A stretch of 64,000 bases of DNA from CAIWHR01 sp963779805. Its GTDB lineage: Bacteria > Pseudomonadota > Gammaproteobacteria > Burkholderiales > Casimicrobiaceae. The stretch lies in contig CAVZZN010000006.1 of assembly GCA_963779805.1 (NCBI GenBank), positions 1 to 64,000 of the forward strand. Direction: 5' to 3'. The position numbers and the translations under genes are program-made. A model generated the notes under the pieces. The model was given only the letters and a program-made list of their open reading frames with translations. It was not told the DNA's origin and ran no database searches. Shown here piece by piece: positions 48,352 through 57,792 of the stretch; within the stretch, counting starts at the first letter, position 1, and every line of letters starts with the position of its first letter.

Positions 48352-49179
48352 ATGGCAGACCTCGCACGGCTCTCGATCAATCACGTCACGCTGCTCGAGC
48401 AGTGCTCGTTGCCGCAGTTCGTCGAGGTGCTCTCGAAGCACGACGTGTCCACCGCGTGCCTGTGGCGGCCGAAGGTGCAGGAGCACGGCGTCGAGAGGAG
48501 CGTGAGGCTCGTGCGCGAGAGCGGCCTCGAAGTGTCGGGCTATTGCTTCGCCGGCCTCGTCACGTCGCCCGATCGGCAGGCACGGCGCAAGGCGCTCGAC
48601 GACGTGCGGCGTGCGCTGGACGAGGCGGCCATGCTCGGCGCGCGCTGCGTCGTGTTCGTGGCCGGGGGCGTGGATGCATCGGAGAAGGACGTCGCCGCCG
48701 CCCGCACCCGTGCGCTGGAGGGTGTGGCCGAGGTCGTGCCGCACGCGCGCAGCGCAGGCGTGAAGCTCGCGCTGGAGCCTCTGCATCCGATGACCTGCGC
48801 CACGCGCTCGGTACTGTCGACCACGCGCCTCGCCAACGACTGGTGCGATGCGCTGCGCGCGGACGACGTCGTTGGCATCGCGATCGACACGTACGCCGTG
48901 TGGTGGGATCCCGACGTCGAGGTCGAGATCGCACGCGCAGGCAAGCGCATCTGCGCATTCCACGTGAACGACTGGCTCGTCGACACGCAGGACCTGCGCT
49001 TCGACCGCGGCATGATGGGCGACGGCATCATCGACATTCCCGCATTGCGGCGCTGCGTCGAGGCGGCGGGTTACCGCGGTGCCATCGAAGTGGAGATCTT
49101 CTCGAAGCGGGACTGGTGGACGCGCCCCGCGGACGAGGTGGTGCAGGTGGTCAAGGAGCGCTTCGTCAGCGCGGTGTGA
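48352..49179 (+). CDS. sugar-phosphate-isomerase-like TIM-barrel protein (copy 2)
   Basis: A 275-residue xylose-isomerase-superfamily protein, distinct from copies 1 and 3: LSINHVTLLEQCSLPQFVEVL at the start, LALEPLHPMT, FHVNDWLVDTQ and IEVEIFSKRDWW with the usual metal-ligand-type Glu/Asp/His residues. Isomerase, epimerase or dehydratase are all possible. It follows the enoyl-CoA hydratase gene in the same direction and is followed by a 269-base gap with no gene. Confidence 0.75.
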   Translation: MADLARLSINHVTLLEQCSLPQFVEVLSKHDVSTACLWRPKVQEHGVERSVRLVRESGLEVSGYCFAGLVTSPDRQARRKALDDVRRALDEAAMLGARCVVFVAGGVDASEKDVAAARTRALEGVAEVVPHARSAGVKLALEPLHPMTCATRSVLSTTRLANDWCDALRADDVVGIAIDTYAVWWDPDVEVEIARAGKRICAFHVNDWLVDTQDLRFDRGMMGDGIIDIPALRRCVEAAGYRGAIEVEIFSKRDWWTRPADEVVQVVKERFVSAV

Positions 49180-49448
49180 CCGCCGACCGATGCGCGCCGG
49201 TCCGACCTGATCAGTCGGGCATTCTGCGCGTCCACATGCCGCACCGGGCCTCTCGGCCCCTTGCTGACGAGGCCTCGTAGGGGATGGAAGACCCCGGCCT
49301 ATCTCCCGAACGCGCCGGTACTTACCAAATTCCGCCACCTCAGTGTTTTGTGCTGGTGTTCGCGCAGCGGCACTCTGCTTCATCATATCGATCACGGTTG
49401 CGGATCCCCGTCTGCAGTGTGCGGGCCTCCGTTACATCAACATCCGAG

Positions 49449-50906
49449 ATGGCTGCCATGAAAACTTCCGCCGCCGAAGTTGCCCCGTACCGCGCTCGCC
49501 TGCTGATCGATGGCGAATGGAGCGAAGGCCGCGAGACAGTTCCGGTGTTGGACAAGTTCTCAGGCGAGTTGGTGGGCATGGCCGATCGGGCTTCCCGCGA
49601 CCAGGTCGACGCTGCAGTAGCTTCTGCGCTGCGTTCGTTCGAGACGCACCGGCTCGAGCCCTACGATCGGTATCGTGTGCTGCGCAAAGCGTCCGAGATG
49701 ATCGAGGAACGACGTGAGGTCCTGGTGCGCACGATCGTTGCCGAGGCCGGTTTTCCGGTCTCGGACGCAAGCAACGAGGTCACGCGCGCTGTCCAGACGT
49801 TTCTGATATCCGCCGAGGAAGGCAAGCGCCTCGCTGGCGAGATGATCCCGATCGAGGGCGCGCCGGGCCATGCGCATCGCATGGCATTCACGATCCGGGT
49901 GGCCCGCGGGGTGGTGTGCGGGATCACGTCGTTCAACTCGCCGCTGAACATGGTGGCCCACAAGGTGGCGCCTGCGCTGGCATCCGGCAACACGGTCGTG
50001 CTGAAGGCGCCACAGGCGACGCCGTTGTCGGCGGCGCTGCTGTTCCAGATCCTTCTCGACGCGGGCCTGCCGGCCGGCCACGCGAATCTCGTGCAGGGAC
50101 CCGGATCCGAGGTCGGGCGATGGCTGGTGGAGAACCCCGACATCGCGTTCTACACCTTCACGGGAAGCACGGAAGTCGGCAAGCAATTGCAGCGATCCAT
50201 TGGCTTGCGGCCGATCGCCTTGGAGCTCGGAAGCATCGCCGGCACGATCGTATGCGACGATGCAGATCTCTCCCGGGCGGCAACGCGCTGCGCCAACTCG
50301 GCGTTTCGCCGCGCGGGTCAATCCTGCACGTCCGTGCAACGCCTGTTCGTCGACGCCGCGGTATTCGACCGATTTCTCGATTTGTTCGCGACTGCGACAG
50401 CGGCCCTGCGAGTGGGTGACCCGCACGACCCGAAGACCGAGATCGGGCCGATGATCAGCGAGAGCGAGGCGAAGCGCGCGGAGCGCTGGGTTGCAGAAGC
50501 GCTCGCGCAAGGCGCGCGTCTGGTCCAGGGAGGCCGCAGGGAGGGGCCGCTCGTGTATCCCACCATACTCGCGGACGTGAACCCGCGGATGCGCGTCGTG
50601 TGCGAGGAGATTTTCGCGCCGGTCGTGTCGGTGATCCCGTTCACGGACTTCGACGACGCGATCGCGCAAGTGAATGCGACTCCGTTCGGACTCGCGTGCG
50701 GCCTGTTCACGCGCGACGTCATGCGCGCAATGAACGCGGCCCGTCGCCTTCACGTCGGTGTCGTGCACATCAACGAGCCTTCGAGCAGCCGCGTGGACCT
50801 GATGCCGTTCGCCGGCGTCAAGGACAGCGGCATCGGACGCGAAGGTCCGAAATACGCCATGCACGAGATGACGGAAGAGCGACTGGTCACCATCAGCCTA
50901 TCCTAG
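49449..50906 (+). CDS. aldehyde dehydrogenase
   Basis: A 485-residue NAD(P)-dependent dehydrogenase; ATG 49449 or 49458. Catalytic Cys near residue 293 (RRAGQSCTSVQRLF) and Glu near residue 259 (ALELGSIAGTIV). The Rossmann-like FTGSTEVGKQLQRS is present. The ELGS form, rather than ELGGK, suggests a less common subfamily, such as the salicylaldehyde or vanillin-type branches. It heads an operon with TPP-enzyme, CaiB and CitE genes; an aldehyde from the TPP enzyme is a natural guess. Confidence 0.85.
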   Translation: MAAMKTSAAEVAPYRARLLIDGEWSEGRETVPVLDKFSGELVGMADRASRDQVDAAVASALRSFETHRLEPYDRYRVLRKASEMIEERREVLVRTIVAEAGFPVSDASNEVTRAVQTFLISAEEGKRLAGEMIPIEGAPGHAHRMAFTIRVARGVVCGITSFNSPLNMVAHKVAPALASGNTVVLKAPQATPLSAALLFQILLDAGLPAGHANLVQGPGSEVGRWLVENPDIAFYTFTGSTEVGKQLQRSIGLRPIALELGSIAGTIVCDDADLSRAATRCANSAFRRAGQSCTSVQRLFVDAAVFDRFLDLFATATAALRVGDPHDPKTEIGPMISESEAKRAERWVAEALAQGARLVQGGRREGPLVYPTILADVNPRMRVVCEEIFAPVVSVIPFTDFDDAIAQVNATPFGLACGLFTRDVMRAMNAARRLHVGVVHINEPSSSRVDLMPFAGVKDSGIGREGPKYAMHEMTEERLVTISLS

Positions 50907-50917
50907 GAGACCACGAA

Positions 50918-52750
50918 ATGACCGGAGCGATGTTCATCGCCGCATGCCTGAAGCAGGAGGGCGTGGAGAAGGTGTTCGGGCAATGCGGACACACGAATTA
51001 CGCACTCATCGACGCGTGCCGGCAGCTCGGCATCGACTACGTATCCTTCCGGCACGAGCAGCAGGCTGCCCATGCAGCGGACGCCTATTTCCGCGTGTCG
51101 CACAAGCTCGCGGTGGTGAACGTTCACCTCTCTCCGGGATTGACGAATGCGCTGACGGGTGTCGCCAGCGCGGCGGCCGATGGTACGCCGATGGTGGTCA
51201 TCGCAGGCAATACGCCTTCCTACCATCACGCCAAAGAGCCCCACCAGGGCATCCGCTTCCACGCCGACGCGTCGCAGGGTGACATCTACCGTCCCGTCTG
51301 CAAGAGAGTGTGGCGCGTGGACGACGCCAAGTTCCTGCCGGACGTGATGCCGCGGGCGCTGAATCTGGCACAAACCGGGCGCACCGGTGCGGTGCTCATC
51401 GACGTGCCGATGGACGTGTTCTCGCAGCCGGTGGACGCGGATCCGGTGACCGTGATGCGGCGCCCGAAGTACCAGCGCTGCATCGGGCCCGCCGAAGGAC
51501 TCGCGGAAGCCGCTCGGCTGCTGCAATCGGCGGAGCGTCCAGTCATCTTTGCCGGCAACGGCGTGGCGCTGAGCGAAGCCACGGAGGAGCTCAGGCAATT
51601 GGCCGAGCTGCTGCGCATCCCGGTCGCGACCACGCTGACGGGGAAGGGCGTGTTTCCGGAGCGTCACCCGCTCGCGCTGGGCACGACGGGCATCTGGGGC
51701 ACGCGCTATGCAAACGACACGGCACGCGACGCGGACGTGATCCTGGCGGTCGGAACGGCCTTCGGCGAGGCCGATTGCAGCTCCTGGAATCCCGCCTACA
51801 CGTTCGCGATTCCCCCGACGCGCCTGATCCAGATCGACATCGACCCGGAGGAGATCGGCAAGATCTATCCGGTCAACGTCGGTATCGTAGGGGACGCGAA
51901 GGCGAATCTCGCCGAGCTCGTGCGCCTGCTGACGCCAGCGCGCAGACCGGCTGCTGCAAGCGCCTACCTCGCTGCCGTCGAGAAGCGCAGGCAGGCCTGG
52001 CGCGAGGAGCTGGAGACTTCGCAGCACGTCGCCACCAAGCCGATCCACCCGGCGCGCCTCCTCTATGAAATATCGAACGCTGCGCCTGAAGACGCCCTGT
52101 TCGTCACCGACGTAGGCTGGAACAAGAACGGCGCCGGTCAGCAGCTCGAGGTCTCGCGGCCGCGTTCGTTCATCACCAGCGGAGGTCTCGCGACGATGGG
52201 CTTTTCCCCGGCGGCGGCAATCGGGGCCAAGCTTGCCGCGCCGGAGCGCAAGGTCATATGCCTCGTCGGTGACGGTGGGTTGATGTCGGTCATCGGGGCG
52301 TTGACGACCTCCGTCGAGCGCGGTGTTCCCGTTCTGTGGGTGCTGTTCAACAACTTCTGCTTCTCGACGATCTGGACTGTCGGCGGCACGTACTTCAACA
52401 GCTCGTACGGAACGCAGTTCACGCGCCCGGATGGAACGCCCTACAACCCCGACTTCATGCTGCTTGCGAAGGCGTTCGGTATCGAATCGGCGCTGATCGA
52501 GGAGCCCGGCGAGCTCGCCGAAGGCCTGAAGCAGGCGCTCGCGAAAGACGTGCCGTTCCTGCTGGAGGTTCGTACGCGTGGCGACGTTCCCATGCCGCGC
52601 ACGGGCTACTGGGACATCGCGGAGTTCCTCGAAGGCGGCAACGATCCGGTGCGTGCCCAGGAGCGCGTCGGCGAGCAGAAGGCGGCCCGTGCGGCGGCGA
52701 GCTTGTCGCGACAGCTCCTCGAGGCCGCGTCCAAGCCGACGGCTGCGTAA
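50918..52750 (+). CDS. thiamine-diphosphate-dependent enzyme (acetolactate-synthase-like)
   Basis: A 610-residue protein in the ALS/benzoylformate-decarboxylase/oxalyl-CoA-decarboxylase superfamily. The cofactor-activating Glu is near residue 47 (RHEQQAAHAADAY), and the ThDP-Mg motif is GDGGLMSVIGAL ... NN near 451-480. The start ATG 50918 has a TAGGAGA site 11 bases after the ALDH stop. Next to a CaiB-type transferase, it may be a 2-hydroxyacyl-CoA lyase or oxalyl-CoA-type decarboxylase, but the residues I can see do not separate these from acetolactate-type chemistry. Confidence 0.85.
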   Translation: MTGAMFIAACLKQEGVEKVFGQCGHTNYALIDACRQLGIDYVSFRHEQQAAHAADAYFRVSHKLAVVNVHLSPGLTNALTGVASAAADGTPMVVIAGNTPSYHHAKEPHQGIRFHADASQGDIYRPVCKRVWRVDDAKFLPDVMPRALNLAQTGRTGAVLIDVPMDVFSQPVDADPVTVMRRPKYQRCIGPAEGLAEAARLLQSAERPVIFAGNGVALSEATEELRQLAELLRIPVATTLTGKGVFPERHPLALGTTGIWGTRYANDTARDADVILAVGTAFGEADCSSWNPAYTFAIPPTRLIQIDIDPEEIGKIYPVNVGIVGDAKANLAELVRLLTPARRPAAASAYLAAVEKRRQAWREELETSQHVATKPIHPARLLYEISNAAPEDALFVTDVGWNKNGAGQQLEVSRPRSFITSGGLATMGFSPAAAIGAKLAAPERKVICLVGDGGLMSVIGALTTSVERGVPVLWVLFNNFCFSTIWTVGGTYFNSSYGTQFTRPDGTPYNPDFMLLAKAFGIESALIEEPGELAEGLKQALAKDVPFLLEVRTRGDVPMPRTGYWDIAEFLEGGNDPVRAQERVGEQKAARAAASLSRQLLEAASKPTAA

Positions 52751-54168
52751 TGCCGCGCCAGCACGTGACTGCTTCATCGCCAGGGTCTGGCGAGCTCGTG
52801 CTTTCGCCGCATGCCTCGCGCGCTCCAGCCAGGGCCGAAGCGAAGTCCGAGGTCCTGCGCGAGGATCGCCGCGCCGACGACGGCGCGCATGTGCGCAGTG
52901 AGCTCGCCGCGCGCGCGGACGAGGTGCACGCCCTGGCTCAACGTGACTACACACCGGACAGCAAGGGCGTGCTCGACGGGGTGCGCGTGCTGGACCTGTC
53001 GCGCCTGTTCGCCGGCAACGTGGTGACGCAACTCCTGGGCGACTTCGGGGCCGAGGTGATCAAGGTCGAGCCGCCCGGGGGCGATACGTTGCGCGGCTGG
53101 CGAACCAAGGGTGTGCCGACGCACTGGAAAATCTACTCTCGCAACAAGAAGAGCCTGTGTCTCGAGTTGAGGAAACCGGAGGCGCGCAAGCTGCTCCTCG
53201 ACCTGGTGCCATCGGCGGACTTGTTCATCGAAAGCTTCCGCCCCGGAACACTCGAGGCCATGGGCTTGGATCCCGACACGCTGCTCGAGCGCAATCCGAG
53301 GCTCGTCGTGCTCCGCATCTCCGGTTGGGGACAGGACGGGCCATACAGCGAGCGCCCGGGATTCGGCACGCTCATCGAGGGGATGTCCGGATTCGCCGCG
53401 ATCAATGGCTTCGCCGACCGAGAGCCCGTATTGCCACCCATGTATCTCGCGGACGGCATCGCCGGGCTTTACGGCGCCAACGCGGCGTTGATGGCGTTGC
53501 GCGAGGTGGAGGTGAACGGCGGCCGCGGCCAGGTCGTCGATCTGCCACTTCTCGATCCGCTGTTCGCCATGCTCGGGCCGCAGGCCGCGAACTATCGACT
53601 CAGCGGGCGCTTGCGGGAGCGCACCGGCAGCCGCTCATCGAACGCTGCGCCGCGCAACGCGTATCGATGCAGCGACGGCCGATACGTGGCGCTGTCGGGC
53701 TCGACGCAAAGCATGGCGGAGCGGGTGCTTCGTGCCATCGGCCGCGGCGATCTCGTCGACGACCCGCGGTTCCGGACCAATGAGGATCGCGTGGCGCACG
53801 CGGCCGAGCTCGACGCCATCGTCGGCGCGTTCGTCGCGCAACGGACGCAAGCGGAGAACGTGGAGTTCTTCGAGCGCGCCCAGGTGACGATCGGGCCGAT
53901 CTACGACATCGCGCAGATCATGGAGGATTCCCACATCATCGCCCGGGAGGTGCTCGCCGACTATCCCGACGAGGAGATGGGTCACCTCCCGATGCATCAC
54001 GTCGTGCCGCGGCTCATGGCCACGCCGGGCTCGATTCGCACTGCCGCGCCCCGGTTGGGCGAGCACAACCGTGCACTTCTCCGGGAAGTCGGCGTGGATG
54101 AGGCGAGCTACGCCGAACTGCTCGCGCAAGGCATCGTGGTCGAAGCGCCACCGGGGGGGGCAAAGTGA
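52750..54168 (+). CDS. CaiB/BaiF-type CoA-transferase with N-terminal extension
   Basis: A 472-residue class III CoA-transferase. The first base of its ATG is the last base of the TPP gene's stop. Residues about 76-100 (LDGVRVLDLSRLFAGNVVTQ) begin the canonical fold; the catalytic Asp is near residue 235 (YLADGIAGLYG). The first 75 residues (MPRQHVTASSPGSGEL...) are not part of the usual family and look unstructured; a start at GTG 52970 would remove them. Likely transfers CoA to a carboxylic acid for lyase cleavage by the CitE-like enzyme. Confidence 0.85.
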   Translation: MPRQHVTASSPGSGELVLSPHASRAPARAEAKSEVLREDRRADDGAHVRSELAARADEVHALAQRDYTPDSKGVLDGVRVLDLSRLFAGNVVTQLLGDFGAEVIKVEPPGGDTLRGWRTKGVPTHWKIYSRNKKSLCLELRKPEARKLLLDLVPSADLFIESFRPGTLEAMGLDPDTLLERNPRLVVLRISGWGQDGPYSERPGFGTLIEGMSGFAAINGFADREPVLPPMYLADGIAGLYGANAALMALREVEVNGGRGQVVDLPLLDPLFAMLGPQAANYRLSGRLRERTGSRSSNAAPRNAYRCSDGRYVALSGSTQSMAERVLRAIGRGDLVDDPRFRTNEDRVAHAAELDAIVGAFVAQRTQAENVEFFERAQVTIGPIYDIAQIMEDSHIIAREVLADYPDEEMGHLPMHHVVPRLMATPGSIRTAAPRLGEHNRALLREVGVDEASYAELLAQGIVVEAPPGGAK

Positions 54169-55070
54169 AGCCCGAGTTTCCAGTCTGGCGCTCGCTGCTC
54201 TACGTGCCGGTTCACGTGGACAAGTTCGTCGCCAAGGCGCACACGCGCGGGGCCGATTGCATACAGCTCGACCTCGAAGATGCCGTACCCGCGGCCGAGA
54301 AGACGCACGCGCGGGCGCTCGTCGCGGCGGCGGCTCGCACGGTGCGCAAATCGGGCGCGGACGTCGTGGTGCGCATCAACCGACCGCTGTCGATGGCGGT
54401 GCGCGACGTGGAAGCCGCCGTCGGACCGGACGTCGACGGGATCGCAGTGACCAAGGTCGATGGCGTGGGGCATCTGCGTCTGCTCGATGAGCTGGTGAGC
54501 GAGCTGGAGCTGCAGCGCGGTGTCGGGCTCGGCCATACACGGTTCATCGCAATGATCGAGACGCCGGCGGCTTTCCTCGACATGCGCGCAATCGCCACGG
54601 CTACGCCGCGTCTGCTTGCGATGAATCTCGGCGGCGAGGATTTCGCGCTCGAGACGGGCATGCAGCCGAGCGAGGAGACGCTGCTCATGCCGAAGCAACA
54701 GATGATCTTCGCGGCGCGAGCGGCCGGACTCATGCCGCTGGGGTTCATCGCCAGTGTGGCGGGATTCGGCGACCCCGATGCCTTCCGCGCGATGGTCCGC
54801 CGGTCGCGTCGGTTCGGCTTCGTGGGCGCATCCTGCATTCATCCCGGTCAGGTGGCGATCGTCAATGAGGAGTATTCACCGTCGCATGACGACGTCGCGC
54901 AGGCGCGTCGCATCGTCGAGGAGAATGCGCGCGCCGAGGCCGAGGGGCGCGGCGCCTTTGCCATCGACGGCGAGATGATCGACAAGCCCGTGGTCGATCG
55001 CGCGCGACGACTGCTGGACCGCTACGCTACGATCGAAGCGCGCCGGGCGGCGCTGGAGGCCAATTCGTAG
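54165..55070 (+). CDS. CitE-like HpcH/HpaI lyase
   Basis: A 301-residue TIM-barrel lyase starting GTG 54165 and overlapping the CaiB stop by four bases. LQLDLEDAVPAAEKTHAR carries the Mg-binding acidic residues, and MIETPAAFLDMRAI, LGGEDFALETGM and GASCIHPGQVAIVNEEYSPS are family motifs. These enzymes cleave CoA esters such as citryl-, malyl- or citramalyl-CoA. With the transferase upstream the pair resembles citramalate/malate-type CoA cleavage; the substrate is unproven. Confidence 0.85.
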   Translation: MKPEFPVWRSLLYVPVHVDKFVAKAHTRGADCIQLDLEDAVPAAEKTHARALVAAAARTVRKSGADVVVRINRPLSMAVRDVEAAVGPDVDGIAVTKVDGVGHLRLLDELVSELELQRGVGLGHTRFIAMIETPAAFLDMRAIATATPRLLAMNLGGEDFALETGMQPSEETLLMPKQQMIFAARAAGLMPLGFIASVAGFGDPDAFRAMVRRSRRFGFVGASCIHPGQVAIVNEEYSPSHDDVAQARRIVEENARAEAEGRGAFAIDGEMIDKPVVDRARRLLDRYATIEARRAALEANS

Positions 55071-55127
55071 GCCGCGCGACGATGCGCAAGCGCGATCTGG
55101 CGTCGCGCAACCTGCAGTGCTCGCACT

Positions 55128-55673
55128 CTAGGCCTCACCCGCAGGCGAGGCGATGTTGTGAAGCTGCATTGCCGTGAACGGAATGCGCTCGTGCGAGCGG
55201 AACGCCTGGAATAGCGCGAATTCGAGCTCGCTTCCGCCCACGGGCGGCTCGTCCAGCGTACGCCAGCGGCGCCAGCATCGCGAATCGAAATCGCGCACTG
55301 CGGCGGCAAGCTTCTCCGAACGGCGCCAAGGCGAGAGCTGCGCGCCCAGTGCTTCCCACGCGCGGCGCAGCCAGTAGTTGCGGCACGCACGCCGCAATGC
55401 GGAGTCCTTGCGCGGGAGGCGCAGACAGCGCTCCAGCGGGACCGCACCGCACCCGGCGAGGAATGCCGCGAACCCTTTGCTCAGCCATTGCAGGTCGCTC
55501 GCATCGACCTGACCTCGCGCGAGGCGCTGTGCGCGCTCGAATTCATCGGTTTGCGCAATGCGGCCGGAGCTGGGCGCATCGTCGGGTGCGCAGAACGCCA
55601 TCGGCGGCCGGTGCGCCATCGACGTCTGGAACGTGGCCGCCCGCACCGTAGCGCTGGTGAGAGATGCTTCCAT
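55128..55673 (-). CDS. hypothetical protein, divergent to LysR
   Basis: A 181-residue frame (start complement of 55671-55673) between CitE and LysR. The text includes FERAQRLARGQVDASDLQWLSKGFAAFLAG and RACRNYWLRRAWEALG, which looks folded and mostly helical with many Arg and Trp. No family recognised and no partner evident beyond being divergent from LysR. It may be a target of the regulator. Moderate confidence that it is coding. Confidence 0.55.
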   Translation of the reverse strand: MEASLTSATVRAATFQTSMAHRPPMAFCAPDDAPSSGRIAQTDEFERAQRLARGQVDASDLQWLSKGFAAFLAGCGAVPLERCLRLPRKDSALRRACRNYWLRRAWEALGAQLSPWRRSEKLAAAVRDFDSRCWRRWRTLDEPPVGGSELEFALFQAFRSHERIPFTAMQLHNIASPAGEA

Positions 55674-55724
55674 CGAGAGCCCCCGGGATTGTGCTGGAAG
55701 GTCGCAGCTGATGTGGTCCGATGC

Positions 55725-55764
55725 TAGTCTCGGGTATAGACTAACAACAAGTTTTATTTTGTTG
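55725..55764. promoter_or_regulatory. two adjacent inverted repeats in the LysR promoter region
   Basis: TAGTCT (55725-55730) pairs with AGACTA (55738-55743), and CAACAA (55745-55750) with TTGTTG (55759-55764). They lie in an unusually AT-rich 113-base spacer between the divergent hypothetical and LysR genes. LysR-type operators are often T-N11-A dyads, and autoregulation is common. Confidence 0.45.
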
Positions 55765-55786
55765 GACGACGATTGAGAAAATCTCA

Positions 55787-56698
55787 ATGAAACTGACTTT
55801 CCTCGTGACGCTCGAGGCCGTGCTCAAACGAGGCAGCTTCGCGAAGGCGGGCAACGAAGTCGGGCTGACGGCAAGCGCCGTCAGTTTGCAGGTGAAGCAG
55901 CTCGAGGAGTTCTTCGGGCAGCCGCTGTTCGACCGCTCGTCGCGCACGGCGACGCCGACGGAGTTCGCGCGAGAAGTCGTCGCAACCACGCAGGCCGCGC
56001 TGGCCTCGATCGAGGCGCTGCGCGTGCAGCGTGCCGTGTCCGTGGCGGGCCGCGTTGCACTGGGCACCATCCGAAGCGTGCAAACCACGACGCTGCCGAG
56101 TGCGCTGCGTGCCATGCGCGAGCGCTACCCGCAGCTCGAGGTCCGCCTTGCCCAGGACGATTCCCACGTGCTGCTGCATCAGCTCAATGCGGGGGTGCTC
56201 GATGCGGCGGTCGTCGTTCGTCCGGCATCGGGCGGGTCGAGCCGGCTCGCGTGGCACAACCTTGCAAGCGAGCCGTTCGTGCTGTTGGCTCCGCCGCGGT
56301 CCATGGGCGACTCGGTCGCCGACCTCCTGCAAACCCACGAGTGGATCCGCTTCGACACGTCATTGACGGGCGGACGCATCGCGCGAAGCTTCGTGCACAG
56401 GGTCGCGCCGCGAGCGCGGGGGAGCATCGAGCTGGGATCGATCGATGCCATCGTCGCGATGGTCTCCGTCGGCTTGGGCGTTTCCGTCGTTCCCCGGCCG
56501 CGCGAGCCCTTGCTCGTGGCCTATCCCGTGCGCGAGATCAGCCTGGGTCGGCATGCACCGGAGCGGCAGATCGCATTCGTCTGCCGCGCCGCCGATCGCG
56601 ACAATCGCCGCGTGCAGGCAGTGCGGGACGCGTTCAACACGGTCTACTCGCCCTCGCACGACGCACCCGGCACGAAGCACGCCGCAGCGCGGTCCTGA
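55787..56698 (+). CDS. LysR-family transcriptional regulator
   Basis: A 303-residue LTTR. The N-terminal helix-turn-helix is LEAVLKRGSFAKAGNEVGLTASAVSLQVKQLEEFFGQPLFDR, followed by a linker helix and an effector-binding domain (RVALGTIRSVQTTTLPSALRAMRERYPQLEVRL). The start is ATG 55787 with no strong SD. Its co-inducer is unknown. It is divergent from the hypothetical gene, and the SDR and OYE genes follow downstream. Confidence 0.9.
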   Translation: MKLTFLVTLEAVLKRGSFAKAGNEVGLTASAVSLQVKQLEEFFGQPLFDRSSRTATPTEFAREVVATTQAALASIEALRVQRAVSVAGRVALGTIRSVQTTTLPSALRAMRERYPQLEVRLAQDDSHVLLHQLNAGVLDAAVVVRPASGGSSRLAWHNLASEPFVLLAPPRSMGDSVADLLQTHEWIRFDTSLTGGRIARSFVHRVAPRARGSIELGSIDAIVAMVSVGLGVSVVPRPREPLLVAYPVREISLGRHAPERQIAFVCRAADRDNRRVQAVRDAFNTVYSPSHDAPGTKHAAARS

Positions 56699-56815
56699 AG
56701 GCCGGCTCGGTGGGAGGCGGGCGCACTTCGCGCGGCGTCGGTTCCGAGCGGCAGCAGCGCGCCAATGTCGCACCGGTGGCTATCGAGCGATGGGGCGCAC
56801 CCAAGCGTCGCAGGG

Positions 56816-56830
56816 TGGCTTCTTTGTTGG
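56816..56830 (+). promoter_or_regulatory. -24/-12-like motif upstream of SDR gene
   Basis: TGGC (56816-56819), seven bases, TTGG (56827-56830): seven of eight to the sigma-54 core TGGC-N7-TTGC. The surrounding bases (GGCTTCTTTGTTGGCCTGC) closely resemble those at 57793. Confidence 0.4.
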
Positions 56831-56896
56831 CCTGCGATCACGCTTTCGTCGTCGCCCCCACGCAGGGCGCTTGCTGCTGCAAGACAAAGGCGGAAC

Positions 56897-57646
56897 ATGC
56901 AACGACTCGCAGGCAAGACCGCGCTCATCACTGGCGGCAGTTCCGGGATCGGTCTCGCCACCGCCCGGTTGTTCCAGAGCGAAGGCGCGCGCGTCGCAAT
57001 CACCAGCGTGGACCGGCCGTCCCTCGATGAAGGTCTGGCCTCGCTTGCGCCCGGCACCCCGGGCTACGTCATGCGCGCCGAACGCGTGGACGACATCCGC
57101 GGGGTCTTCGACGACCTCGCTCGACAAGAGTGGAGCCTCGACATTCTGGTGCCTTGTGCCGGCATTGCGCCGTCGAGCGATCTCGACACCGCCGATGAGG
57201 CGCTCTTCGACGAGGTGTTCGGCGTAAACGTCAAGGGCGTCTTCTTCACCGTTCAGTGCGCGGTGCCGCTGTTGCGGCAAGGCGCGTCGGTGGTGCTGCT
57301 TTGCTCGGCCACGCATGCCCTGGGGCGCAAAGGCCGGACTTTCTACGCCGCGTCGAAGGCAGCGGTGCGCTCGCTGGCTCGCTCCCTCGCCGCGGAGTTG
57401 GTGGACGCCGGCGTGCGGGTGAATGCCATCAGTCCGGGCCCGGTCATGACGCCCCTCCATCGTTTCGCCGGGGGCACTCCCGAGGAACAGGAGCGCAGGC
57501 TGGCAGCGATGGTGCCCATGCAGCGCCTGGGCACGCTGCACGAAGTCGCCGCGACCATCCTGTTCCTCGCCTTGCCGGAATCCGCGTACATGACAGGTGC
57601 GGACGTGGGGGTGGACGGCGGCTGGGGCCAGGGTGTCTGCCGCTGA
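56897..57646 (+). CDS. SDR-family oxidoreductase
   Basis: A 249-residue classical SDR from ATG 56897, with AAAGGCGG before it. ALITGGSSGIGLATARLFQSEG (NAD site), the LVPCAGIAPSS loop, then SATHALGRKGRTFYAASKAAVRSLARSL with the YxxxK motif, and the C-terminal MTGADVGVDGGW. The motif near 56816 may be its promoter. Substrate unknown. Confidence 0.85.
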   Translation: MQRLAGKTALITGGSSGIGLATARLFQSEGARVAITSVDRPSLDEGLASLAPGTPGYVMRAERVDDIRGVFDDLARQEWSLDILVPCAGIAPSSDLDTADEALFDEVFGVNVKGVFFTVQCAVPLLRQGASVVLLCSATHALGRKGRTFYAASKAAVRSLARSLAAELVDAGVRVNAISPGPVMTPLHRFAGGTPEEQERRLAAMVPMQRLGTLHEVAATILFLALPESAYMTGADVGVDGGWGQGVCR

Positions 57647-57792
57647 CGAGCACGCGAGCGCGATTGCCGGGGCGCCGGCACCTTTCTCCCTCGACCGTGG
57701 TCAAGTTTTGTTCGCTGTCGCGATCTGCGCCGGCCAACGCCCCGCGGCGCGCTCGGTTCCTGCCTGTCTGTCGTTACCCAAACGTGCATCAA

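Noticed and set aside
49180..49448. A short gene in the spacer before the ALDH
   Set aside because: Frames are open by chance only; no start with a ribosome-binding site apart from the ALDH itself.
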